Assembly: GCA_037954665.1 (NCBI GenBank)
Contig: JBBMOL010000245.1
Coordinates: 1-64,000 of the forward strand
Source: Laguncularia racemosa
Lineage: Eukaryota; Streptophyta; Magnoliopsida; Myrtales; Combretaceae
Length of the DNA stretch: 64,000 nucleotides
Direction: 5' to 3'
Shown piece by piece: positions 1 to 12,831 of this stretch; within the stretch, counting starts at the first letter, position 1; every line of letters starts with the position of its first letter. Both the position numbers and the translations under genes were made by a program. The notes under the pieces were generated by a model, which searched no databases, was not told the DNA's origin, and saw only the letters and a program-made list of their open reading frames with translations.

Positions 1-41
1 TATATGCAATTTGCGAAATAAATAAAATCGCGAAAGTGGGC

Positions 42-106
42 TAGCCCAGCTGGTTCAGACCATGGCTAGGCGCGCGCGCGAGGGGGCTCGGTCAGACGTT
101 CGAATC
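42..106 (+). promoter_or_regulatory. tRNA-like A box and B box in the LTR U3
   Basis: Positions 42-53 read TAGCCCAGCTGG, a full match to the Pol III A-box consensus TRGCNNARYNGG. Positions 98-106 read GTTCGAATC, the core of the B box. The spacing of about 45 nt is normal for a tRNA gene. The reverse-complement copy of this LTR keeps both: A box at 35173-35184 and B box at 35117-35129. No complete tRNA cloverleaf was recognised, so this is tRNA-like sequence and not a called tRNA gene. Whether it recruits Pol III is inference. Confidence 0.5.
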
Positions 107-448
107 GCGGAGGAAGCAGTTTCCGTATTTTGCAATTTTTCGACTTATCCAGGACACGTGGCAGCATCTGATTGGCTAGAAGAAACGCACGCGCTGAGCG
201 CGTGATCGTCTCCTACCTCGAGCCCGAGATCGCCGGCGAAGAAAAAATTTGTATTTCGACCGTTTTGATTCGATTTTTTTGCACAAATCCAACAGATCTT
301 CAACAAAAATAAGATAAACATTATCTAATTAAAATCAAATCGCAACAAATCATTGGATGGGCACGAATCGGAGTTGGTTTTTCAACCGAAAATCCGATCA
401 GCTTCAATCGGAGGAAATCCGAGCTTATCCAGCTCGGTTCCAAGCGCC

Positions 449-456
449 TATAAATA
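449..456 (+). promoter_or_regulatory. TATA box of the Tat LTR
   Basis: TATAAATA precedes a purine-rich stretch and the GC-rich leader. The same box is kept in the two other copies, at 34772-34779 and 41911-41918 on the minus strand, so it is the likely start of element transcription. Confidence 0.65.
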
Positions 457-756
457 GAAGAGGAGATGAGGAAGCAAGGGGACAGATCAGAATTGCGAGA
501 GAGAGAGAAAAGAGTGTAGATCGGAGGAAACCCAAAGTTGCGACCGCCGATCAAAGTTGAGCCACCGCAAGGAGACGTTCTGGGAGTAAACCGCTACCAC
601 CATCGGATTCAGCACCCTCAAGAAGCTAGGATTCGACACTTCACCCGCCGCAAAGGACCGCCGAAACGCCGTGAACGAGCCAACCCCGCCGTCGTGTCCG
701 ACCGATCTGACCCGACCCGATTCGACCCGACTGACCCGACCCGCGCACCGACCTGG

Positions 757-768
757 ATTCAGGTAAGT
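757..768 (+). promoter_or_regulatory. Consensus 5' splice donor at the end of the LTR leader
   Basis: The GC-rich leader ends in CAG followed by GTAAGT (exon end 762) and then switches abruptly to AT-rich, intron-like sequence. The other two LTR copies keep an AGGTAAGT donor at the same place, at 34480/34479 and 41595/41594 on the minus strand. Use of the site is not shown. Confidence 0.45.
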
Positions 769-1794
769 CGGATTTTCCAGATTTTATTTATTTATTTTAT
801 TTATTTTGTTTGTTTATTTATTCTAAATTTATTATTGGTTATTATTGTTATTTTTTTTGTTGTTTTTTGTTATTTAGTTATTAGTTATTTATTTACTTCT
901 ATTTTCAATAAATAGGAAAATGTAGAAATTAGGTTTTTTAGGATTTAATAATATAAAATAAAAAAAATAAAAATAAATAAAAAATAATAAAAATAATAAA
1001 ATGAAGAAAAACAATAAAAATATTAGGAAAATAATAGTAAAGTTTTAGATTTCAAAATAGGATAGATAATAAACTTAGGATAAAATTTTCAACAAAAATC
1101 ACAAAAATAAAAAAAAAATCATAAAAAAATAATAAATAAATAAATAAGTTTTAGCACTTAGAAAAATCATTTTCGTCAAATAAATCAAAATTGATGTTTT
1201 CCCTACAAAATCATTTTCAAAATGAAATCAAGCTTAGGTTTAGAGTTTTTTAGGAAAAATCCAAAAAATGGTAAGAACATAAATCGAAAGAAATTTCAAA
1301 ATTAAAATTCACCCATGCACTAAAGATTTTCAGAAAAGCGAACTACGGCTTGTTTGATCCTGAGTAGCAGGTACGTAGGCACCCATTCGGGTCAACCCAT
1401 AAAATAAATGAAAAATCCTTTTTCTTGAAATAAATTCAAAGACATAACAAAAAATTAACAGAAACACAATGAAACACATTTCTAAAGATGAACAATTTTA
1501 GGAGATTAGGTGGTAACCGTATAGGTTTTAATAGGTTAGCCTCCGGACTTAGAAACTCTGGTTTTTCCTTTTTCTTTTCTCACAAAAACGAGAAGAGGAA
1601 ATAACGGCGACTAGTAGTCCAAATTAAGACTAATCCGCTCCTTTAGTCTTAATTCACTTTTTCCCAACAACAGTTGGGTGGCGACTCCAAAAATCAAACG
1701 AAATTCCTAACTCAAGTCGAGGATCTAGATTAAATGAGCATAGGGTTTAGTTTAGATCGGATTAGGAATGAGAATTCAAAAATTAGATTCGACA

Positions 1795-2753
1795 GCTAAA
1801 AAATTATATTAAAAGTCTTAATTATACCCTACGTAAATTTAAATTAAAAGAAATAATCACGCGAGAAGCGAACTGTAGAAAATTTTAGAGAATGATAAAA
1901 TAAATTAAAAGCATAAACTTAGGATTATCACATGAAAATTTCGAGAAAATATTTACGCTTGAAATAATTTTATTAACCTAGTCATAACACTAAGATTACT
2001 AAATTATGTAAATTACTGTGTGAGACGAACGAACGCAGTGACTTAATTAAAATTTTTGTATATATATATGGTGAGGGATGAGTCTTTTGGAAGAAGACTT
2101 GCACATCCCACAAGAAATGTGAGTGAGAGAGAGAGAGAGAGAAGTGAGGAAGCTAGAGGACAAGCAAGATAGAGACAAAGATGAAAATAGAAGAGAAAAG
2201 AAAAAGAAAACTCTGATGTAACTTCTACATATGACTTCCAAATCACAAACTAGGACTACCTACGTGATCATCAAGGTAAGCTCTATGAAACTAAACTAGT
2301 TTTACGTGGGAAAAAATATTTTTAAGATTTAAATATAATTTTAATAAGTGTATAAAAATAGGATTTAGTTTAAAAAATAGTTAAAATAACTAACAATACA
2401 CTAGATAAGATGATATTCATCATGAGTAGTATGTAATAAGAGTAATTTCCTTTGTGTTTTTGGGAGAAAAAAACCTTCCCGCATGTTTACTCGAAGATTA
2501 CTATGAATAATCGAAAAAGAGACCCAAATAAATAGGAACTCTATGATATATTATACTTAGTTTCATGATGTATCGTATTATATATTTATATATATAATAT
2601 ATGTTGGCCATGGTGGGAATTTGAATAAATATTTCCGTATGTGGCTATGTTTCAAAATGTAAATATATACATATTGTGTGTGGATATTGGATGTGTCCGT
2701 TAATGGAAACGTACATGGGAATAAATCTGTGTGTGTGGTATGTGAGTGTACTG

Positions 2754-2789
<36 letters not shown>

Positions 2790-4546
2790 ATCATGTGCGA
2801 AAGCAAGTATTTACGATTGGTGTGTCTGATAAGGGATACTTATGTACATGGTCTTGCTTGTGGGTGTACTTGCAGGTAGTGGGATTAGTTGCCACGGTGG
2901 ATGAATGTGTGGGTGGGCGTGCTTCATGGTGGACAGGGTTGGTAGCAGGAGAGTCATGCGTGCGTGAGATGGTTTGTGAACGCATGTGTAGGTGATTTAA
3001 CTTATGAATGCGTGTGTGTAAAATCTATCCTGAGCGTGCATGCATATGTGATTCATTTTCCGTGTGGGTGTACATTGAATCCTTAAGTGTAAGTTGGTGT
3101 GCCTATTGGTTTAGTGTGTGTGTGCAGTAGATTTACCTAAGTGTGAGGGCGGAAATTCGCATGGGCGAGAGGCATCCGGGTGCGTGGAGTGAGATGTGAA
3201 GAATCCGACGAGAAGAATCCAGCGAAGAATTGTTATGATGGGACAAAGTACTCTTACATATATATATATATATACTAATAATAAAAAAAAAAAAAAGCAA
3301 GGGAAGAGGAGTTGAATCTGGTGAGTAACATAATATTCACGTGGATGGAAGGAGAGGATGAAGTGCCAAGTGGGGTGAGGGAAGCATATGAAATAATTTA
3401 TATATATATATATAAATGTAAAAGTATATCAATATAATAACTAATTTAGTGGATATAAGAAGGAATGTATATATGTATGGAGTGAAATTTTGGGGATAGA
3501 ATGAAGAAACTATAGATGATCAAATGGCTTTGGATAAAAATCCGAAGTTTAGTGAATTATCTTTTTTGATATTGTGGATGTTGTTTCGTGATCATAATTG
3601 AATGGTAATGTTCCGTATCTATCTTTGATGTGACTGAATCTTGTGTGATTGAATCCTGCATGATCACCCCAAAAACAATAGTTTAATTATTATAACTTAA
3701 ATAACAATTGACATGCATTGCAGATTGAAAACCATCACCACTATAGGATACATCAGAAGTAATCGCTAAGACTAAAATAACTGATTAGGAGATTATTGCG
3801 CCTTGACGGTTCTAAGTCCGGTTTGTCCTTGATGGCGTTTATTTCTCGGTGTGCTAACTACACTTGAGCTTATGGACTAAAGTTAAGATACAAATTTTAA
3901 CTAAGAGATAAGAGTAAATTAATTGGGTTTGAGACTTGGGCATTGATGGTAATGATGTGAATCCCCAACTCAATGTTAAGGGGGTGTAAACCATAGATTT
4001 CACACTGATTACTGAAAGATTGTGTACGATGTTACATTCATATAGTTATCCATATATAGCATATGATTTAAAAGCTTGTTTAAAATTGATTGTACGTATA
4101 AATAGTATTGAGAAATTACACTCTTATCTCATTAAGCTATTAGCTCACCCTCCTACAGACTTTATTTTGTAGAATACGACTATCTAAACTACCTTACGGG
4201 ATATCGTATCTAGGTATATATAATTGTCACAAAAACTCTGGGGAAAAGGGGTAAGATAGAGAGATAGCAAGAGTATCTTGTAGAATTGAAAAATTTCATA
4301 CAATTAGTTGTGTTTATTTTGTATGGGATTCGGATAAAGCCATCTTCTGAGACTTATGTATATTGCTTCAATCGCATACGAAATAAGTTTTATTTGTAAT
4401 GAAGTAATGCTAGTGGCATTTGACTAGTTAATTATTATGATTCAATAGGTTGATTCGTATTTGTTTGAGACACTTTATGATTGCTTAGTAGGGGTCGAGT
4501 AATTATGGTAGATTGTCACGAATTGGGTACTTTGCAGGGTGTAACA
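1795..4546 (+). mobile_element. Del/Tekay-type LTR, broken at its 5' end by the Tat LTR
   Basis: Its reverse complement matches the LTRs at 9756-12831 and 15810-18927. It ends with GGGTGTAACA at 4546, equivalent to the ...GTGTGACA terminus of 9756. The first 40 or so bases are missing because the Tat LTR sits there. The interior has a TG-rich tract on this strand (about 2660-3140) and a (TA)n run at about 2757-2787. No reading frame of interest was seen. It abuts LINE coding sequence at 4547, so it probably inserted into that LINE. Confidence 0.75.
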
Positions 4547-6250
4547 TATACTCCATAAAGCACATTTTGTTTCCTCCCCTACCGCTGGTTTGTCTAGTTC
4601 TCTCATTTGCTCTTCATAAAAGAACAAATGTTACCAATTAAAAACTTTTTTTTGATAAGTACAGATTCTTGAAGAAATTTATCACCTACTTTTGAATACC
4701 CTCAATATTATCTATCCAGTTGCCTTGATCATCAAATTAGCCGCAAATCCTTGACTTTGTTCTTCTAGGAACTACACTAGCGTGAAAGAATTTAGTATTT
4801 CTCTCTCCTTCCAGCAACAATCTTGATCTCGCTTTAGTGAGCCACAACTTTTCTTCATTGGATAATACTCTTTGAAGCTCCTTGGACAAAAAATGCCTCT
4901 CTATTTAAAAGCACTTGAGAAGGTCGAGCAGCTATCTCTTGCTTAACACGATAAAGGGCTTCCCTCAAGTGCCTCTTGTCTTTGTGAATGATCCCAAACA
5001 CTTCACTATTCCAGGTTCTTAACTTAGAGGAGAACTCCTCAAAGTCCTCTGGAATCCTAAAGTAGGGGTAGATCCAAATGTTTTTTTGTCAACTTTTCAA
5101 ATTTCGGGTGGTCCATCTACATAGGTTGAAAATAGAAAGGCCGGTCTTTCTTGGGACCTCCCCTAATTGCCGGATGAGTGGTCAACAGTAACGGCCTATG
5201 ATCTGAGTGATGATGATTTAAGTGGGCCACATTTGCTTCGGAGCATAAAACCCTCCATTCTCGGTTTGCCCAAGCTCTATCAATCCTTGTTTGGATCAAC
5301 TCACCAAGGGTCTCACACTTATTGGTCTAATTGAATTTAGGCCCAACAATTCCTAGATCCATCTCGTCTTCATTAAAGTCCCCTATCACAGCCAGACTAG
5401 ACATAGCCTCCGGCGACATTTTTAGACTTTCCCATAAAGATTTCCTAATTTCATACCCAGGACCAGCATAAATAGCAGAAAGAAACCAGGAAAGAGGAGG
5501 GTGAGGTACCTCAATTTCCACAAGGGCTTCTTGTGAGGTCACATTGACTTCAATCACACTAACTAGTTGTGCATTCCACAGCACACTAATCCCTCCACTG
5601 AAACCATTTGCTTTAGAGCATGGCATACCATTAAAGCGTAGCGCCCGTTGAAGCCTGACAGCACCGTCTATATTAAGTCGTGTTTCAGTGATGACCATCA
5701 CATCTGCATCATGAGTCTAAAATGGTTCCTCCAAAGCCTGGCACTTTGCCTGTGCTCCTAGCCCCCTCGCATTCCAAGCAAGGATCTTGAAAGGACTTAT
5801 ACTAACAGTTAACGAAAAGGTATCCATCTAGCCAGTTTTTATTAAAAAGGACAGACACTACCAAAAATCAGCATGCCCTCCTCGCCGGATTCGGTTGATT
5901 TCCGTTCTCACACAACACGGAAAGAATAGTGTTAAGACCACTGTTGCCATTACTTCCCATGGTGCAAACCTCGATTGCCTCACCTGGCTGTCCACCAGCA
6001 GAAACACCATAGCTATAGGTACTTCCTCTTGAGGCATCTCCAGGCACATAATCTAGGATTCCACAACAGTTTTTATTGTTCATTCCAACTTGTCGAGTAT
6101 GACCTTCGCTTCCATCCATTCGTCCTCCAGTGGCATGCTGGCCGCTAAGACTTCTCGCTGGCTGTTTCTATTACCGCTATTCTTGTCGTGTAAACCCTCT
6201 TCAGCAGAAGATCCTAGTAGACTGCTCTCAAGTAAGATCCTTTGTTATAA
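4547..6250 (-). pseudogene. L1-type LINE fragment: ORF1 end, endonuclease, start of RT
   Basis: Reading leftwards on the minus strand: a probable ORF1 tail (about 6250-5860), then an ORF2 start resembling the plant LINE opening (FKILAWNARGLG, near 5790), an APE-type endonuclease with the segment MVITETRL, and GDFNEDE near 5370. A region with the pattern SDHRPLL (about 5200) follows, then the linker into reverse transcriptase (ERNTKFFHAS, near 4820). Stops and frame changes break it repeatedly. The protein similarity runs right up to 4547, where the Del/Tekay LTR begins, so the rest of ORF2 was probably displaced to the left of the window. It is non-functional. Confidence 0.75.
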
Positions 6251-8062
6251 TGTTATCGATGGCATTTAAACCAAGCCACTTAAACCTTGCAAATTTACCA
6301 AAAAAATTCCACAACATACTCTACCCTTACTTTGTAATCTTAAGTAATGTGTTTTCATTGTTCTCCTGTATTGCATTTGCCGCCAGGGAGTTCGGTCAGA
6401 TACCATTTATTGTAATGTTCTAGAGGGGTACATATGGGGCTCTAGCCCAACCGGAATTGTCAGGTCATGAAACCCGTAAAAAAACGAACTGGGATCGGCC
6501 CAGTTGCTCACTATGCAGTGTTGGGTCTTAAGAACTAGCGATTCAAATGGGTTTGGGTCATGGTTGTTCATTTGCCCAATCGGTCCTTTTTTTTCCCTTT
6601 TATATTAATGATTCCTCCAACTTTGCCATGTGTTAATATGTGTTTTGTTTTAATAGTTTATGCATTGAGGAATCGTGACTAGCTTATTTATTTCGTCGGC
6701 AAAAAGCCTCGTATAATGGGAGCATGGCAAGTTACCTTATAGTTTTATTGATATAAATTAATAGATTATAGATAAAGAAGGGGATTTAAAACTTTATTTT
6801 TTATGCTTGCATATATAAGAGAGAACTACTTGTATAAACAAATATATAGTATAAAAGATAAATAAGATAATATTACTATCCTTACATAAAATGTTGAAAA
6901 ATATAAATAAATAAATGAATAGGGCAATGCCCATAGAGGAATCAAAGTATCCAAGGGTTATATATTATTAAATTGATGCAAATAATGATTTTCAATTGTT
7001 CCTACCCTCTATACGTTAGAGAGTTAACCTACCCATGCTTTCATTTGAAATCATTAAAATAGTAATTTTAGAGCTAAATGTAGCATATGCTTCCTATTCC
7101 CTCTTCTTTGATGCTAACAAGTGCTTTAATAAACACAATTGATAATTTGGCTTAGTGCTGTCTAACGTTAGTCCAACTGTGATAAATGCTTTCTTAATGG
7201 CAACCATCGATGCTAGAGTTGCCAAAACTTGCTAAGCTATGTGAGAAAGGATTGAAAATGTCTCCATATGTATTTTGCACTAATACAAGATGTCAAAGTC
7301 TTGAACACTTAAATTGTCACTAAATTCAAAAGTAGTGGTTAAATAATTGTTTAGTTCTATATGGGACTTGGTACTTATTTGCCCTTCTTTTTCTTTAATC
7401 TTTAAGTCATCATATACAATGAGGGGTTAGCCAAATAACTCCTTTATGTCGTGGTTGGGGGCAAGGGCACAAGAATCGGGCCACCATAAGTAAATGAAAA
7501 TTGAGAAAATAATTCATTTGTAAGCTCGATCACTTCTTGAATCATTGCCAATGCATCAAAGGCATAAGCATCTCAAGTGTTAGACATTTGTCAATGTAGG
7601 CATAATATAAAGTTAAACATTTAATAAGCCCTTTAACTTTAGAATGAAGGTTCAACTATGTTTAAAGCTTCTAAAACAAATAAATGCCTATGTATCTATG
7701 TATGTGTTTATGTATATATATCAAATCGCATGTTGCTTTCTATCATATCATTTTAAATAAAGTTTTACCATAACAATCCTCTAGTTTGGAATTTGGAACT
7801 GTATGTAATTGATTCAATTATGGAATCATGAATAATCATTTATTTTCTCCTTCCAACCATTACATAGGAATCCACATTCATTCTTCTTTTATATATTTAT
7901 GAATCAAGAGGTCTTAGGAACAATTCAATTTCACCCTATATTTTATTGGTTGAATGCACATATGTGTGCACGCATGTGCTCATGTATTTTATAATATTGT
8001 TACATAATTTGCATACATTATTGTATATGTTTTGTTATGTTTTAATATAACATATATGTTTG
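6251..8062. other. Unassigned AT-rich sequence
   Basis: No credible gene, RNA or repeat boundary was recognised here. The right part of the preceding LINE may extend a little into it as a 5' leader. Short reading frames look random and lack recognisable motifs. Confidence 0.4.
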
Positions 8063-8639
8063 TAGGGTAGAGAAAAAAAATTTGATCAAACTATAAACCG
8101 AACCGGATTGAATTGAGCTGAATCGTAAATTAGGTTCAAATAATCCTTTTAAGTTTGAAAAAATTGTGAACTAAACTGAACAATTTTCTTTTAGGTTTGA
8201 AAAAATTATGAATTAAACAAAACCTTTTAAACCAAATTGAATTATAAGAAGTAAAAAAAAAATGACAGTGAAAATCTAGAGAATGTATAAAAAAAATGAG
8301 GATTCTATGTTGTTTATTAATTCCTGCTTTTATTTGATGGAATTACCTATAGTGAAACAATAATTTTTTTTTAATTATATCAAATGGGCATTGAAGATGT
8401 TAAGTGATGCTGAAAAAATGATAATGAATTATTTTTTTTATGTCATATATAACTTAATAATATGTGTAAAAATGGTTCGAATTGTACAACAAACTGAACA
8501 AAAAAAATTTTAAGTTAAAAAAATTTATAAATCGAACTGTATGGTTAGGTTCGATTGAAAAAAGAAAAAATCAAACCGCAATGTATAGTTTGATTTTGTT
8601 TGAGGAATGAATCATATTGAATCGAACCATGCCTACTCC
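8063..8639. mobile_element. MITE candidate, hAT-like
   Basis: The left end reads TAGGGTAG and the reverse complement of the right end reads GGAGTAGG, a weak terminal inverted repeat. Flanking 8-mers agree at 7 of 8 positions (TATGTTTG at 8055-8062, TATGTGTG at 8640-8647). The interior carries degenerate AACCGAACCGG-type and GGTTCGATT-type repeats in inverted arrangement, a pattern common in small hAT-derived elements. No transposase is present. The boundaries are judged by eye. Confidence 0.4.
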
Positions 8640-8647
8640 TATGTGTG

Positions 8648-9755
8648 TATGTGTGTGCATGCATATGTATATATGTATGTATGTATTGTTTTATATGTTG
8701 TTTTATAACATAATATATTACTACATATATTATCAAGGTAATTTAATGTAATATATGAGTGTAATACATTGTTATACATATTTTGTTGTTTATATCTTTT
8801 CTTTTGCTCTTTTTATTATGATTTTGCAATTACATGGAAGGTTATTATAGCACTTCTCAAAACTATTTAGGTCTTATTCCTTTATTCATTTTGCCTACTA
8901 AATGAAATCTTATTAATTTTATTTTAGTCAACTAAACAATATAATAATCATTCAAGATTGTATTCCATTTGTTGCTAATAACTAATAAACCACAATCTTA
9001 TTTCATTCAATTAAGTGAACGGATCATAAATGTTGTACTATGATGAAAGTTAACTTGTCTAATTGCTATGTGTTATACTATATGGCTAGTATAGGAGTGA
9101 TGAGAAGGAAAGATTTATGCTTTCTTTGTGATTCTCCAATGGGCTTGCAATTTTTTTTTTTTTTTTAATTTGGATTATGTTGGGTAAGATGTTAATGGGA
9201 TTGGCCAACTTCATTTCCTAAATTGGACTTTGGTTTATTATGGTAGGAGCTTAACCACTGTTTATTTTGTTTATGTTGCCAATCTAAGGTAATGGAATAT
9301 TTTGTACCACCAGCGAAAATAAGAGGGAAAAAAAGATGAAGATGGTGGAGGTTGCTTTATGGGATAAGGAGAGCTCAATCTTTTTTTTTTTAATTTTCTT
9401 TTTTAGTATTTAAATTACAAAACGAAAAAGTTATAGGTGTTCCCAAGTGTAAGACATTACACTCTTTATAGTTATTGAACATGGTTATCCAATCCATTTT
9501 TTAATTCACAGATTAGTAAATTAAATGGATCAATTTATCAACTTGCTATAAGAAAAAAAAGGTTTCTTTTTTCTCCTTCTTTTTTAAAAAATCTTAACAT
9601 AATATGTAATTAAATATTTATTTTTAAGATAATAAACAACTATAAAATTATGTACAACTATTTTTACGACAAATTGAAGCAATTAATAATGGTAGGTTAA
9701 GGGAGCATGATGAGATTCATGAGTTAAGTCAATCGAGTGGATTAAATTGTAGGTG
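8648..9755. other. Unassigned AT-rich sequence
   Basis: Begins in a TG/TA microsatellite and contains a poly-T run near 9150. I saw no gene or clear element. Confidence 0.4.
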
Positions 9756-12700
9756 TGTCACACCCCATAAAGTACCCATCTTGTGATAACCTATCATGAT
9801 TACTCAACCCCTACTAAGAAATCGCGAAGTGTCTCAAACCAAGATCAATTCACTTATTAAAAATATAATAATTTATAAAATTGAATACTTTTGGCATTCC
9901 TTCATCTCATTAAAAACCATTCCATATTCAATAGAAGCATTACACATATGATTCATAAGTGGGCCTCATTTGGGTTTCATAACAACAATATAGTCTGAAG
10001 ATCCCTTTGGATTAGATTAAATATTTGCAATCTTCTATTTATCGGAATTTTACAAATTTCTACAAAAGAGACCATGCTAGCTCTCAATCTTGCCCCTTAT
10101 CCCATTGTTCTCACGGCAACTTGACTTACCATAATACGACACCTATAGAGGTAGTTTACGTAGTCAAGACCTACATTACAAAATCTATATGAGGGTCAAT
10201 TAAATAACCTAATGAGATAAGAGTGAAATCTCTTAATACTTTTTACATGCACAAGCAAATCCAAACAAGTTTTTATTTATATGCTACACATGGGTGACCA
10301 TATTAAATGCAATATTGCATGCAGTCTTTTGGTAACCAGTGTGAAGTTTAGGTTTATGCCTCCCATGACCTTGGGTTGGGGATTCACATCACTATCATTA
10401 GTGCTTGGCTCTCATAACCTAATTATTTTAATCTTATCCTTTCATTAGAATTTGTCTTTTAAATTTAATTATATAAACTCAGGTATAATTAGCACATCGA
10501 GTAAAAAACACCTCGAAGGACAGATCGGACTTGGAACCATCAAATGCGCGATAATCCCCTAATCATTTAGTTTACCCATAGCGGAACATTAATCTTACCC
10601 AATTATTTTCAATGCATCCTATAGTAGTGATGGCTTTTAATCTCATGCAATGTCTTATGATATGCATGTCAAGTTTTAATTTAAGTCATAATATTAAATT
10701 ATTGTTTTTGGGTGATCACGCAATAAACAATCACATCAAGGATAGAAACAAAAATCAATCACTCAATATCAATCACATAACATTGTTCACCATTCAGAAA
10801 GACAAATTTCAAGATTTTGGATTTTTATGCAAAATTAATTAATCGCACTTCGTTCTTCTTCTAACCCAAAATAATAATCTCATAAATACATGTACCATTT
10901 TTTCCATATTCATCAAATCCCAACATGGTAATTTTGCAATCATTTACTCCTTTTTCATTTTTTTTTCTTGTGCTTCTTTACATGAATCTATTGATTCACA
11001 TATATCAGACTTTTCATGACCCCCTCATCTCACTTAGCACCACCTTACACGCTTAACTCCTAAGCCAACATGACCATGCACCAATGCCAACATGCCTGTC
11101 CCCCCTATACACACTCTTACTATGCCACATACACTGTCTACCATAGAGCATACACACACCATATCAGATTAGTAGACATACATATGTATCAAACCAACAC
11201 ATATAGTCTCTTACACACACATACACACACCTACAAATACATGCACAACTAGCATGCCCTCACAGACATACATACCTAACTTGCACACACACATGCACAT
11301 ACACTCACAAACCTACACTCACTTATGCACATGAACATATGGATCGTGTTTGCACACTTATACATGCATATACGCACACATGTCCTACACACACACACAC
11401 CCATTCAGCCCACCAGCACATGTATATATACACGCACATACACCCTCATATCCAACATGCACAAGCCACTCCGACATGCACATACACCAAATCCAGCACT
11501 CCCATGCACAAATAAATCCCACACTCAAAACACAAAAAGATCACACACCACAAATACACATAACTACACAAATTCCATAATCCCTAACCCGCACCTACTC
11601 TATTTCTGCACACATACACACACTGATACATACACAACACAAACCAGATCTACATACACGTACAGTTACAAATTAGCACACATTAGCCATCACAATAGAG
11701 CACTACCTTACACATTTAAATTTCCAAGCTAACACACTATTTCACACATACACTCCACTAAACCAACACATACACATTCCAATTCAGCTCATTCGCACAT
11801 GTACATATACACACAAATTTAGTCTACACTCGCACACAACCCTCCAATATTCTCACATGCACCTGCACACACAAATTTAAGTCCACACTCACACACACAC
11901 TTCCAATATTCATGCATGACATATGTATGTATATAGATATTGAGAGCACGACACATAAAATCAATAGGCCAACATAATCATTTATATATCTATATAGATA
12001 TCAATATCACACAAAAATAATAGCATATCATGGAGTTTTTACTCACTTAGGTCCCATTCTTGATTACTTATAGTAATCTTTGGGTAAACAGGCAGAATGA
12101 AAATCTTCTCTTAAACCACAAGAAAATAACACTATTATATTATACTCTTGACTAATATTGTTTTATCTACTATATTTCTAGATATTCTTTCTATTTTTTA
12201 AGTTAAAACTTATTTTTATATACATTTTAAAATTGCACGTAAACTTTAAAAATAATTTTTTCCCATGTAAGTTTAGTCTAGTTTATAGTTCTCACCTCAA
12301 GGATCATGTAGGTGGTCTTGGTTTGTGATTTGGACTTCGTATGTTTAAGTTACAACAATTTTTCCTTCTCTTTTCCTTTTTCCTTTTTTCTCCTTTCTTC
12401 TCCTCTATTCTCTTTTACTTTTTCTATTTTGGTTTGTGTTTTACTTTGTTCTCTCTCTTGCTTTTAGACATGGGACATTATGGAAAATTATGTTGGCTAA
12501 GGCTTATATATGAATAATCTCTTTTGATTTTCTAGGTTCATTCATCACGCGGTAATTTAAGTAAATGTAATAGCTTTAGTGTTTTAGAATGAAATTTTAT
12601 AACTAAGCTAAATGAATTATTCTGAGCATAAAAATTTACACAAAATTTTTATTTGACTATCCTAATCATATGATTTTGATTTATTTTATCATTTACCTCG

Positions 12701-12831
12701 TAATTTTACATGGTTCAACTTTTATATGATTATTTCCTTTAATTTAAACTTATATGAGGTATATTAAGACTTTCATTAAAATCTTGTAACTAATCCGATA
12801 TTATATTTATACTAATTTCACAAGTTTTACA
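9756..12831 (-). repeat. 3' LTR of the Del/Tekay element
   Basis: On the plus strand it runs from TGTCACACCCC to ...GTTTTACA. It is collinear with 15810-18927 and, inverted, with 1795-4546. About 11050-11920 is strongly CA-rich in all related copies. It is bounded on the right by the polypurine tract. Confidence 0.8.

Larger units (their letters stand above)
1..1794 (+). mobile_element. Tat-lineage Ty3/gypsy LTR, 5' part cut by window edge
   Basis: Read as the reverse complement, this segment matches 33455-35464, the 3' LTR of the Tat element further right; about 250 bp of the LTR lies outside the window. It ends in ...TTCGACA at 1794, the same terminus as the other copies. No primer-binding site follows, so it is a 3' LTR or a solo LTR. 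It sits inside a Del/Tekay LTR, whose homology starts about 40 bp into that family's terminus right after 1794. Visible parts in order: a tRNA-like segment (42-106), a TATA box (449-456), a GC-rich leader, a splice donor (762/763), an AT-rich stretch and a conserved 3' block. The missing left end prevents TSD confirmation. Confidence 0.85.

Noticed and set aside
35..115. A genuine tRNA gene
   Set aside because: A and B boxes fit, but I could not fold a proper acceptor stem and anticodon arm, and the segment repeats with the LTR.
538..915. 125-codon frame across the Tat LTR leader
   Set aside because: It runs over the splice donor into AT-rich sequence, and I saw no equivalent frame kept in the other LTR copies; more likely a non-coding leader.
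2043..2246. Leu/Ser-rich minus-strand frames
   Set aside because: Lie in the Del/Tekay LTR over a GA-rich tract; composition artefact.
11070..11732. Plus-strand open frames rich in His and Thr in the CA-rich part of an LTR
   Set aside because: Low-complexity ACACAC sequence lacks stops by composition; equivalent frames in the other LTR copies are not conserved.
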